Source: Zhengitettix transpicula (lineage: Eukaryota; Arthropoda; Insecta; Orthoptera; Tetrigidae). From it: a stretch of 64,000 bases of DNA. Of the stretch, positions 22,435-32,167 are shown in pieces; the stretch's first letter is position 1; the number at the start of each line of letters is the position of its first letter. Location of the stretch: the NCBI GenBank assembly GCA_037074705.1, contig CM073590.1:224756246-224820245 (forward strand), written 5' to 3'. A program made the position numbers and the translations under genes. Under the pieces are notes generated by a model. The model was not told where the DNA came from. It did not search any database and saw only the letters and a program-made list of their open reading frames with translations.

Positions 22435-22987
22435 GCCTGCGAGAAGATTCTCTCGCAGGTAACCTGCGAGGGATGTTCTCTCGCAGGCAAAACCTTGTAG
22501 GAGAGATACGAAGGGGCTACCTTTGGGGATGCCTTCTCCTCTCCGTTTTTGAACTAAGGTTCCCACAAGCCGAGGCACTTCGGCCTGTTCTGAGAGGTGT
22601 ATGTTCAGGGGTCGCAGACCTTGGGCATACGGTAAGAGTTGTCCGCTATTCCCATTGGAATAGTCGGCCAGCTGCCTCCTAAACTGGTCGAGGCACGGAG
22701 AAGGGAATGCTGCGTCCCCACAGCAAACTTCTCTCCCGCTATCGGAAGGGCGTGGGACAAGTACCCAATGCCCGACCTACCTGATGCAGGTTTTTCTAGG
22801 GTTTTCCCTGCATTACTTTTAGGCGAATGCCGGGTAGGATCCTTAAACCATAGCCCGAGGGCCCTAGTTAACCCTTGGCTACCATCCTCTACCCTTCCAC
22901 ATCCCCCCTTTCAAATCCCTTCCTATGCTATTAAAGGGGAGTTGCCCAATGTGGATGACCCTCATGTAGCCTGTTGCCCTAAAAAAA
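22435..22987 (+). mobile_element. SINE-like retroposon, longest copy, sense orientation (copy 6)
   Basis: This is the reference copy, about 550 bp, in sense orientation with poly(A) at 22981-22987. Its 5' end has two tandem stem-loops built on CCTGCGAG/CTCGCAGG (22436-22490). Then come TTGTAGGAGAGATACGAAGG, AAGCCGAGGCACTTCGGC (another small stem), CTATTCCCATTGGAATAG (an inverted repeat), CGGAAGGGCGTGGGACAAGT, CTGATGCAGG, CCTTAAACCATAGCCC and CATGTAGCCTGTTGCCC. A 160-codon frame is open from 22639 to 23121, but other copies break it and it runs past the tail, so it is probably fortuitous. No clear Pol III A/B box or reverse-transcriptase motif is visible. It could be a SINE or the 3' end of an unseen LINE. 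Confidence 0.85.
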
Positions 22988-24307
22988 TATATTTTTTCAA
23001 TCTTCCCCAACACCAAATTTTAATACAGATCCCTGCTCCAGATGTAGCACTTTCTCAGTTTCTTTCTAAATTCTCGATTCGTAGACTAAATGAATGTTAT
23101 GTTTTTTTGAAGATGAGATGAGAAATAACTGTATTTATTCACGACTATTTAATTTATCACAACGTAAACCCATATGTGAATCGACCTGTTTCCCTCGCAG
23201 TCGACCACAGCACACAGTAAGTCCCTGACTGAAGAGGTCGAAAATAGTATTATTTCTATTACAAATCATTTTCTGTCTGCAAAAGACTGTGTTGTATTTG
23301 GAATATATAATGTCCATCCCTTTCCAACTGCGTTATTGCAAACCCCATCTTGCCGGCTGAGATGAGTTTGATTCAATCCGTCGTCAAGAGTGAGCGGCGA
23401 CTTAATTATGCGACAGAACGAGCTTGAACCTCTCCCACATTTATTGGACTTGCGTAATGAAGGCTGACGTCTTGAAATGAGATTTAAACGAGTTCAACAA
23501 GATTATGGAAATATTGGAGATAATCAACTGGTTTATTACGCGTTTGTGATCCCACAACATGGAAATTACGTCCTCTCTTAGAGAACACATGCCGATAAAT
23601 TATGGATGCAGGATTTAAATACGTAACCCGCATTATTCAGAGTTCCTAATGTGATGCAATATTAAACCCGCAAACGTGTGAATTATTCACCACGGTCCCC
23701 TTTTTTTTGTGCCCGTTCTCACTCAAAACAACAAGCTTCTCCTTAAATATTCAAACAATTCCCTCTGGATCTAAAATTTATTACACTACTTGATCTATGC
23801 AAAGATCGTAGTTGCTATTTCTGCGAGCCAACAAATCTTTGTCCTCTTTGACCACTGATTTTATCACTTAATTTAGCCGTTTCACAGTTTTATCTCTCTT
23901 TTCTATAACTACAGTCCACTCAAGCTCATGTGGCTTCAGATTATTCTATCTGATTTAATTATTCCACTTTTTAAAGTCCACAAGGTAAAAAAATAAAAGG
24001 ATTTTAGAATAGAATCTTTTGCTTTCTATTTTTATATTTGAATGCAGTAATTATTTCTACAGTCATACCAAAATATGTAATCCTTTGGATATTTGTTCAG
24101 TGTTTGATACGGTTACTGCGATGGAAGTAACAAGAATAAACCTCTGAATAAAACAAACAAAATAACGTCCTTCGGATATATTTAACAATTATTTACTACT
24201 TATGATTAAAAAGTTGTATTAATCATGAAATATTTAACTAACAACACAACAAGGTTTCTGTACATGCAATATATCGGATTAATTAATAATAAAGATAGCC
24301 AATTCAG
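22988..24307. other. Unannotated sequence, possibly conserved non-coding
   Basis: From about 23340 to 23700 the base composition is more balanced, and no repeat family of the window is detected. It includes several TAATTA/ATTA-type sites and a T8 run near 23703. No ORF of note. A regulatory role is only a guess from low repetitiveness. Confidence 0.3.
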
Positions 24308-24400
24308 TGAAAAAAGTGATAATATAAATACCACACAACGTTTCTGGGATCCTTGTTCCTTTCCTCAGGTGCGGAGAAGAGCCTAGAGCGACACATCCTT
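24308..24400 (-). mobile_element. PLE terminal fragment with hammerhead-like box
   Basis: On the minus strand it reads GTGTCGCTCTAGGCTC, then CACCTGAGGAAAGGAACAAG, GATCCCAGAAACG and TTGTGTGGTATTTATATTA. It matches the 3' terminal region after the GIY-YIG fragment at 17.1 kb. The CTGAGGA box with downstream GAAACG satisfies the CUGANGA..GAAA spacing of a hammerhead core, though stem II is weak. Confidence 0.65.
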
Positions 24401-24646
24401 CTTATTAATTATTTTTTTCCAATCAGAAGTAATTTTTTTCATTTTAATATATCGGATTGTTATGACAGACGTAAAAATAAAGTATTATTTGAATAACATC
24501 CTTATGTGCGGACTATATACCTGTATGTAGGTCTTCAGCATCGTCAGGTAGAAGTTTAGTATCAAACTTGTAATAGAACTCTTAACTCCCACGAACTCCA
24601 CGGTCTTTGCATGAAGCCTAAAATAACATAAAAAGGATCTGTATGA

Positions 24647-25450
24647 TTTTTTTTATTAGAAAATTATCAATCAGAACTATATAATACATGTTCCATGAGT
24701 TAATGTGATGATACCCATCCAATGACGTCATCCGGATTGTGATCTTATACTGCTTTCAGGTCATTCGGCCATTACTTGTTCTGGAGTCTTCTGTAGGGAG
24801 CGTCACGTTGCAGGGTGGACGCAAGTTCGTTTGGGTGAAGTTGGAGACGCAGGAAGTGGCTGGTGCATTCTTCTTGAACGGTTGGCATTCCGAGGTCCGT
24901 ATGTAAAGTTCGATTGCTGACGTACCAAGGTTTCTGAGTGTTTTAGATTGAAATCGTTGGATGACGTTGACGTTGGATTTGCAAGAGCAGCCCCATAGCT
25001 CAATGCCATATGTCCAAATTGGTTTTATTATACCTTCGTAGAGTAAGATTTTGTTTTCAAGCGATAAACACAATTTCTCCCCAGTGCCCAGTATATTTTT
25101 CTCAGTCGCAGTTCGGATTCCTTCATTTTTTTTAATATATGTTTTTTCCACGTTAGTTTCTTGACCAAATGTAGACCCAGATAGCGAACTTCGTTTGATT
25201 GTGGGATTTCTATATTGTTTAGGGACACTGATGGACATTCTGAACGGTTTAGTGTGAAGTTGACTTGAGTACTTTTCGCTTCATTGACTTTGATCCGCCA
25301 TTTATTGATGGAGGGATAAATGGGTTTGAAGGTTTATGGGTCGGTATGTTGAGATAGGAGGACGGTGTGGCATGTATGAATTTTCACCTAGATTCCTCCC
25401 TAAATCGTCTTGTCTGAGAAGAGGAGCCAAAATTAACCTTTCATGGGAGT
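24647..25450 (-). pseudogene. Jockey-clade LINE ORF2, 5'-truncated and frameshifted
   Basis: Read on the minus strand in several frames, the order is: ILAPLL (from the GSILAPLL box, about 25430), CHTVLLSQHTDP (a decayed YADDT active-site region, about 25370), INKWRIKVNEAKSTQ (about 25300), VRYLGLHLVKKLTWKKHI (about 25190), then LENKILLYEGIIKPIW and TYGIELWGCS (about 25000). The frame then shifts into HTDL-MPTVQEE. These are thumb and C-terminal landmarks of Jockey ORF2. The poly(A) tail is the T-run at 24647-24654. At least two frameshifts and several stops make it non-functional. Confidence 0.85.
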
Positions 25451-25584
25451 TTCTACCGATGGTGTTAATAAATAAATGAAGGAAAATGATTATAAAAATT
25501 TTTACTACATGCTTCACTCCAAGATGAAACAATTACTAAAAAAACGAGCACTTATCGTTCCTAAAATAAGTAGTTCGAGTGAAA

Positions 25585-25790
25585 TGTCTACCTAATGACA
25601 ACGATGATTATAATCGCGAAACTTTTGTGTTTGGGCAAAACTTTGACCCGGTTTACTAACCTAGAATCGTTTATTAAAACGATGCACAACTCCAACTGAC
25701 GACAGCGATTGTGATAATCGCGTAAACGATTTGTATTGACAACAATTTGACTCGATCGATAAACCGACGATCATTAATTAAATTGTGATT
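25585..25790 (+). repeat. Two degenerate tandem units of a dispersed repeat
   Basis: Unit 1 (about 25590-25680) contains GATGATTATAATCGCG, TTTGACCCGGTTTACTAACC and ATCGTTTATTAAA. Unit 2 (about 25695-25785) contains GCGATTGTGATAATCGCG, TTTGACTCGATCGATAAACC and CGATCATTAATTAAA. Related single units lie at 44885-44960 and, inverted, at 43284-43340. No coding content; the family is unknown to me. Confidence 0.55.
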
Positions 25791-25934
25791 TAGATAAACA
25801 TCCACGAGTGTGCATTATAAATTCTTTTATTGGCAGCAGCGTCCACTAAATTCATAACAAATGCATTTAAAATGAGTTTATGTTATACGGAGGATTTATT
25901 TTAGGAGGAATTGGCCAACATCCTCAATATTTAT

Positions 25935-26540
25935 TTATAAACATTAAATGATAACTGGAGTACACCGTAACGTTCCTTCCATTTGATTAGGGGCTTCTTC
26001 AGTAGTTATCTAAAACATTTTTGCGAAATAAATTATGTATAATTCGGCTCCTTACATTATTAAATAAAAAAAATTAAATATGTTATACATGTTTAAATTT
26101 TTTTAAAAAATAGTGAAAAGATGTAGAATTCCTCGAACAAATTCCATGGCCGAAATGAGAATAAACAATGACAATTCGCATAGTTTATACACACAAGAAT
26201 TAAACATACAAAAATGCCAAATACATTGTTTAAAATCATAACAGCACAAAATTTAAATTTTGTGTTTCATCTTTTACAATAATGGAATTTGTATTAGACT
26301 TAATGTAAACGTGAACAGTATTTTCTTTTTTCATCTGAGATTTTTCTATTAATCCAATCAATTTTATTGTTAGTTACTTCTACTTGTTTGCTCAGAACAA
26401 ATTGTTTCCCTACTGGTTGTTTTAGATTAGGTAAATGTTCTTTAATTTCTTTTATGAAGATTTAGTTTTGTCTGGCCTATATAACGGGAATTCCAATCTA
26501 AACGTTAAATTTTGTATAGTGAATTGTGTTTTCTTAAAAT
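25935..26540 (-). pseudogene. Second Penelope-like element remnant, broken GIY-YIG domain
   Basis: On the minus strand, SLYKI and NSRYIGQTKLNL (about 26530-26470) reproduce the GVYKI...YIGQTKR signature of PLE endonucleases, with one stop between them. After a frameshift comes EIKEHLPNLKQ (about 26450-26420), then KIDWINRKISD (about 26370-26340). The Cys pair is lost. Downstream, at about 25945-26005, a CTGAAGAAG...GGAACG box lies in the position of PLE terminal sequence. It is clearly decayed and older than the 16.7-kb copy, and diverged enough to be a different PLE family. Confidence 0.65.
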
Positions 26541-26630
26541 ATTGAAATATATTGTAAGGATTAGACTTATTACCATATATATCAAAAAACTTTATTACAT
26601 GAAAATATAAAAATACATTAAAAACATTTA

Positions 26631-27213
26631 TTGGGCGCCAGCAGATTTACATATAGTCTGCAAAAAAAAATTAACAATAATTAGCTCCGGCTTTGTTAAT
26701 GAAATCCTCCTTCTCTACAAGGTAATGTGGGCGGCTCGGTTTCTATTCACAAACAGAGCTTAGTTCCGTACTGTGTAAAAAAATCTTTAACGTCTGAAGG
26801 CAGTTTACAATAATGGTGACCCTTACTTTATCTCGTAGCATCAGCAGACTTGCAGCAGATCACTTGTTTTGTAGCACCTCACGATCTCCTTCTTCGGCCT
26901 CCACGCGATGGACAATCACACTCCAAAACTTTTGTTCGTCACAGCTCACCAAATTTTGCACCCTCTCGCCTCTCTCACTCCACTTTCAGTCTTTTCTCTC
27001 TCTCTCCTCTCTCCCTGTCCTTTCACCCGGGTGAGGAATATATATCCTTACTCCACTCCCCAAAACGATGCAAAAAAAAGGAACGCGTACCCTCGGCTTC
27101 TTGGGGCCTCTCGAGCGCACGTGGCTGTTCAGTTAATTCCTTCTCAGGTCCGCGGACAAAAGGGCGGCCACTTACCGATGTTATTCACTACAATATATTT
27201 AGAATATTCAACA
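26631..27213 (-). mobile_element. Possible LTR/leader with PBS-like site
   Basis: On the minus strand a TGTTGAATATTC start (27213) is followed by a GC- and purine-rich block and a TATATATTC box near 27045, then a long leader ending at TGGCGCCCAA (26631-26640). That decamer equals the primer-binding site complementary to tRNA-Lys used by several LTR retroelements. However, the expected CA directly before it is absent and no second LTR or gag is seen. A host promoter with 5' exon is an alternative, since a TTTTTTTTGCAG acceptor-like site precedes it. Confidence 0.25.
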
Positions 27214-27435
27214 AAAATTTAAATTCTTATGTGTTGAATATTGCCGCCAAAAGACTGCAATAATATGCTATGGGTCAATGTAGGAAAAACAAAACCAATA
27301 AACAGTCCACAGTATCAAGGAAACAATTGATTCATTATATTGCATAATCGAAAAATAAGTCAGAAGCTTACGGTCAGCTGACAATATTCACCGAATGGCT
27401 GATCCATGAACTAGTGTTTTAAAAACAGGTATATT

Positions 27436-27895
27436 TCGACGTCGGTTCAGTAAGTAAAGCCTCCTTTTTTCCTCAAATAAGTTAGTTATGTGAAAATTTT
27501 GAATTTGGTGCGATTCCTGAAGCATTCTTCTCTAATCCACTGCAGTATCAACTTCCTAAGACAACTAATGGCAGCACTGTACCCTCTTGCATAATGTCTG
27601 ACATTGACGTACGTATTAGACAACGTTTTGTGATTGAATTCTTAAATGCAGAAAGAGAAGCACCCATTCGCATTCTTGAAAGGTGGAATAATGTGTGTGG
27701 TGAAATAAGTATGGATGTCAGCACTGTTCGTCGCTTTAATGAAGCTGAAGGGGAAACGCAGAGTAAACTTCCGTGCGTCGATGGCTCAGGAAGTAAGACC
27801 GCGCTTTTTACCGCAGTGGAATACGTACCCTTGTTAGAAGGCAGACAAAAACTTTGGTAAAGGACTGATACTATATTGAAAATTTAATCATTAAT
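27436..27895 (+). pseudogene. Mariner transposase with the catalytic middle deleted
   Basis: The frame from 27594 encodes an N-terminal helix-turn-helix (RQRFVIEFLNAEREAPIRIL then STVRRFNEAEGETQ), as in mariner HTH domains. At about 27755-27773 the homology jumps, in another frame, to the extreme C-terminus: VRRWLRK, stop, DRAFYRSGIRTLVRR (27773-27850) and YYIENL. This matches the mariner ending WLR...FYRSGI..LV.RW.K...GDYIEK. The whole DDD catalytic core, some 250 residues, is missing. The left end may be the CAGTAAGTAAAGCCTCC motif (27447-27463); a matching right inverted repeat was not found. It is a non-autonomous relic. Confidence 0.8.
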
Positions 27896-28639
27896 GTTGT
27901 CGGTTTATTCAGTGTAAATAACATTTAATCCTTTAGTGCACTATTTTTTGTATTTTTTTAAACTAATGATGCATTTTTGTGAATACACTTTCGAAAAAAT
28001 AACAAAAAAAATATCAAAGTAATCAAAGGCAATTTGGCTCATGATGTTGCATATCTTTAACGTATTAAAATAAATATATCTAATTGATCATTAATTCGCA
28101 TTAATTGGATAATTATTATTTTACAGCATTTAGAATACTGTGAGATTGACGCTTAAATTTTATTTCTTGAAGAAAATAAAAAAAACACATAAAATGAATA
28201 TTTTGAAATTGACCAACGGGTAGAAAAATCTGGCTTGAGGGGTTGACTCTCAGAAAGCTAGGACAGGCATGTTTTAACATGCCCACGGATGCCGAACATA
28301 TCACATTTCTTTAAGTTTCTGATTTCTTTAATGTTTTGATGATGAAGTCAGGAATAAATTGTTTCTTTGATACGGTGGACTGTTTAATGGTTTCGGATTT
28401 ACTATAATGACTATTCTTAAGTGTTTTAAATATTTCGTAGCACCATAATTGGCAAATAGGTTGATTAATTTATAATATATGGAGCAATATATCAGATATT
28501 GTTTTTAAATTGTGAACCTTATACTGTGGAAAATAATGAAAAAAACACAATAATCGTGCAACGAATGGTACCAACATTGACGAATAAATAATAAACTTCA
28601 TACATTAGAAAATAAAAAAATATTTAATTGAAATTATGT
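27896..28639. other. Unannotated AT-rich sequence
   Basis: No recognised gene or repeat of the window's families. Confidence 0.4.
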
Positions 28640-29280
28640 TTCACCACTTTCAACATAGAATGCTAGAACAAACGTTTGTGGAATTGGTATTCAATATCCT
28701 CTTTGATGGGTTTCTGCACGAAAGCGGTTGTGCCAATATTGATTCTTGTGGTGCGCCGCGACGGAACTTTGCCTTACGCACAGATGCTCGGATTTAAATT
28801 TTTAAGGAGAACCACAGCTTCGATGCGACTCTGTTTTGCACGTCGCCTGATGTGAATGGCTGATCGTGCCTGGTGTTTAGCGAGTGCGACCACGTAGGAG
28901 CGATATGGCAGGAACTCTTGTGAGTGCTTCCGCAGATGCTGGTGGCATTGGAGTGCGGCCAACTCCACACAGCTGTACAACCTGCATCGATCCTCAAGGC
29001 AGCGACCTTGCCGTGCCTCGCTTATCTGTGGTCAGTTTCCCTGCAAACTGCCTTCCAAGAACTTCTATCCAAATGCTCTGGTCACCTTCCAGGGAACTCC
29101 AACTGTCTTCTGTCGTTGTGTTTTGAGCGGCTTCCAAAGGCAGAGATGAGATATGTGCTCCATTGTTCCCTTCCATTTACGTCGTCCGTGAAACAGAACG
29201 GCAATTAATAGCACTCACTCTCCAAGGAGCTGTAACGGAACTTGAGTTACTCATGCCAGAACGGTAAAATATGACCAACG
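28640..29280. other. GC-rich block of unknown nature
   Basis: About half G+C, in sharp contrast to its flanks. Overlapping ORFs occur on both strands, the better set being minus: 28994-29176, then 28774-28980 in another frame, ending in an Arg/Lys-rich stretch (HIRRRAKQSRIEAVV). No domain was recognised. It could be a decayed coding region, either a transposon or a processed gene, because composition and ORF density change abruptly at both edges. No poly(A) or terminal repeats are seen. Confidence 0.35.
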
Positions 29281-29658
29281 TATTAGTAAACTTGGATCTG
29301 TACCATCGGAGGTTCCCCAAGGATCGATTATCGGCCCATCATTATTTATCATTTTCATTATGAATTTTATTTTATATGTTGTCTAAATTATTCTGCGTTT
29401 TGATACATGATAATATTTTAATGAAATTTGTATCAACCTCCGAATGAATTGCCCAATAAATTCGTTGATTAAACACACACACATCGCCTTGTCATACTCG
29501 GTCTCTCTATAGCGAGCTCATAATTATTCTTACTGTTATGTGCCACACTTACTGGAGCCCTTCGACTTCCTGTTACATATCACAGCGACATCAAAATGTA
29601 TTTATAATCGACTCACCACTGTCAATATATACTTCCGAAGCAGGTGAATAAATGAATC
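29281..29658. other. Unannotated sequence
   Basis: AT-rich. Near 29310-29360 the plus strand reads EVPQGSIIGPSLFIIFIM (GGAGGTTCCCCAAGGATCG onward). It resembles the VPQGSILGPLLF box of non-LTR reverse transcriptases, so a tiny LINE scrap is possible here. Nothing else is recognised. Confidence 0.45.
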
Positions 29659-29977
29659 ACTGCCTCCTAAACTGGTAAAAGCACGGCGAGGGGAATGCTG
29701 CGATCCCACAGAAAATCCTTCTTCAGCTATCGGAAGGTCGTGGGACAAGTACCAAATGCCCGACCTACCTGATGCAGGTTTTTCTAGGGTTTTCCCTGCA
29801 TCACTTTGAGGCGAATTACCGGGTAGGATCCTTAAACCATAGCCCGGGGGCCCTAGTTACCCATTGGGTACCTTGCTCTACCTTTCCGCATCCCCCCTTT
29901 CACTCCCTTTCCTATGCTATAAGTGGGGAGTTGCCACTATGTGGATTACCGTATACGTAGCCTGTCTAAACCTAAAA
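29659..29977 (+). mobile_element. SINE-like retroposon, subfamily B (copy 7)
   Basis: Sense orientation, 5' end at CTGCCTCCTAAACTGG and 3' end at GCCTGTCTAAACCTAAAA. It carries the subfamily B differences (AAGTGGGGAGTTGCCAC and CTGTCTAAACC). It faces copy 8 tail to tail across only a few AT base pairs. Confidence 0.85.
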
Positions 29978-29985
29978 TATATATA

Positions 29986-30224
29986 TGGGGTAATCCACAT
30001 CGTGGCAACTCCCCTCTTATATAGACTAAAAGGGGAGATGCGGAAGGTACAGCAAGGTAGCCAAGGGTTAACTAGGGCCCCCAGGCTATAGGTTAAGGAT
30101 CCTACCCGGATATTTGCCTAAAGGTGACGCAGGGAAAACCATAGTAAATCCTGCATCAGATAGGTCGGTTCTTGTCCCACTCCCTTCCTATGGCAGGAGA
30201 GGTTTTTTTTGTAGGGAAGCAGCA
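29986..30224 (-). mobile_element. SINE-like retroposon, subfamily B, 5'- and 3'-trimmed (copy 8)
   Basis: It begins at GGGGTAATCCACATCGTGGC, so it lacks the last bases and tail. It ends at GCAGCA, inside the body. With copy 7 it makes a 3'-to-3' inverted pair capable of forming a long hairpin. Confidence 0.8.
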
Positions 30225-30605
30225 AATCAGGGATATTATATATTTAATACAATTTCTGTATTTATATGCTTATTGTACCCTTAGACCACGTTGCCCTCGT
30301 CGCTTTCGACAATTTATGGCGTCAGGTAATTTTTTAATATTAAATTACCAAAACAATTATTTATATACAATTTGTTTCTCGAGCAATGATATATGTACAT
30401 GTCTACAGGGATTGGCGGCCATTAATTCGCGAAGACAAACTTCATTTACAATACTTTTACGCTCAAACGGTTTGGGCTGTATCCCCGACGAAGCCTACAT
30501 GGCAACTGCCTTTACAAATAGACGCGCGCTCTCACACAACAATAACAAACGATATGCGGCGTGGCAGGAGGCAATAATCCAACAACACCACATTATCATA
30601 TTACA

Positions 30606-30637
<32 letters not shown>
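30225..30637. other. Unannotated sequence with (AT)n tract
   Basis: The 30386-30642 segment is GC-richer but its overlapping ORFs have no recognisable domain. It ends in ATTACAATACATAC followed by (AT)n at 30614-30637, the target of the adjacent LTR. The ATTACA just before the tract resembles the terminus of the same LTR family, possibly an older truncated copy. Confidence 0.35.
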
Positions 30638-30638
<1 letters not shown>

Positions 30639-31885
30639 GTAATATCCACATAATGGCGTATAAATAAAAAAAATTATATTTCTTAAACAAACAAATTTTA
30701 TTAACCTTTATCAGAATTTACAGCAGAATTTAATATTTAATATTATAAAAAGATCTCTTTCTCTCATGGGTCTCTACTGGGTTTGATAACGGACAGAACT
30801 CAAATATTAAATGAACCCTACATTTATCTTTAACTTAAACAGAAGTATCGACGAAACTTATTACCGAACTTATTCTACAGATTGCTTCTAAATTTACAAG
30901 AGTTTATTTTATTATCAAAAGAAGAGAACGATATCTGACTGTATCCTTTAATTACGTTTACACATGTTAATACCATAAATTTCAACTCACGATTTCTCAG
31001 GTACCTTTGGCTTGTTCAATAAACACGCACTTTATAGCTTGGACGTTTACACACACTGACTCTAACACATATTACTGGTTCGACGATAACTGGTTCTGCA
31101 TACCCGGCGAAGATATCCCAGTTGCTCGTGGTTACACTACTCGACGCTGGATGTTGTATCCTGGTCTCCTACCATTGAAGACTGGTCAAATTTTGATTCT
31201 AATACAGATTGAACTTCTGCATATGAAAATGTTTATATTTGAATAATTTTCTATTTCTCTCGCAGGCTGCAAATTTTCTCCATTCCCTCCGTGGTTACAC
31301 TCAACTCCAACTAACTTCCAAGTTTGATGTCCACAGCATCTCTCTCTTACGCGGACTGACCCAAGATGCTCACAGCACCCCTCTCCCACGCTGACTGACT
31401 CACAATAGTTTAACGCTTGCATATATACTACTAACCTCCTCGTTCGCTTTTGTTCTCCATTACTGAGATTTACAATCTGCAGGTGCAGTTCCTTAGCAAA
31501 ATAGCTAGCCCCTCCGTCATGTCACATCGAGACAGGACCCGCAATTACTTTGCACCCTCAATTACTCTGGACTTGTCGTCCTCACAAGACTTGTATAAGA
31601 CCCTTCCTTACAAATCCTAAGTAAATACGCCACTTGTCAGGCCATTAATCAGAGACAATAGCCTGCCCTAAAATCACTTTGGGACCGGCTACTCGAATGC
31701 CTTTCTTAAACCGATACTTCTTGCGCTTGCAACTTCCTGTGCCGGCCCAGACCCTTCACCCGAAAATAAATGTCTTGCCGCTCTGTCTTGTCACATCGAG
31801 ACAGAACCCGTAATTACTTTGCCCTTGCGTCCTCTTCCCAACATGTGCGCTGTTCCGAAACAATGCATTCCCTCAATGTATTACA
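30638..31885 (-). mobile_element. Solo LTR (longest of the family)
   Basis: It starts TGTAATATCC and ends AATGTATTACA, flanked by ATAT at 30634-30637 and 31886-31889. The shared block TGGGTCTCTACTGGGTTTGA lies at 30768-30787 (antisense orientation). A TATATA box on the minus strand near 31420 would be its promoter. Its extra length comes from an internal duplication: GTCACATCGAGACAG occurs at 31519 and again at 31790. No internal coding region is present. Confidence 0.8.
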
Positions 31886-32167
31886 ATATATATGTCCTGA
31901 TGGGGTCGAAAAGTTGAAACGAAACGTTGTATTTAATTTTTTTAAGATGTAAATATCGAATTTAATTTTATAACTATCAGTTTCAAAACTCTCTACATTG
32001 AAATATTTCTAACGCTGGATGAAGTTAATAGATCGTACGTAACAAATGTAATACACGTTCCTATATCAAATAAATATTTTCTGTTCCTGGCATTTTATAA
32101 TATACGCGTAACAAAAAAGACTCCTCAGCTATCCAAAGCATACGACAGAAAATATATCGGCTATAAT

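Noticed and set aside
22681..22698. Pol III B-box in the retroposon (GGTCGAGGC)
   Set aside because: It lacks one T of GGTTCGA, and no A-box lies at proper spacing upstream.
22639..23121. 160-codon open frame inside the SINE-like repeat as a protein gene
   Set aside because: The same frame in other copies is cut by indels (for example it stops early in the 10.8- and 54.9-kb copies), and here it runs past the poly(A) tail. Similarity of translations simply reflects similar DNA.
30638..31885. TA-dinucleotide DNA transposon with TATTGTAATA/TATTACAATA inverted repeats
   Set aside because: The inverted similarity is limited to the usual short palindromic LTR ends. TATA and poly(A) signals in the 33-kb copy and 4-bp duplications fit an LTR better.
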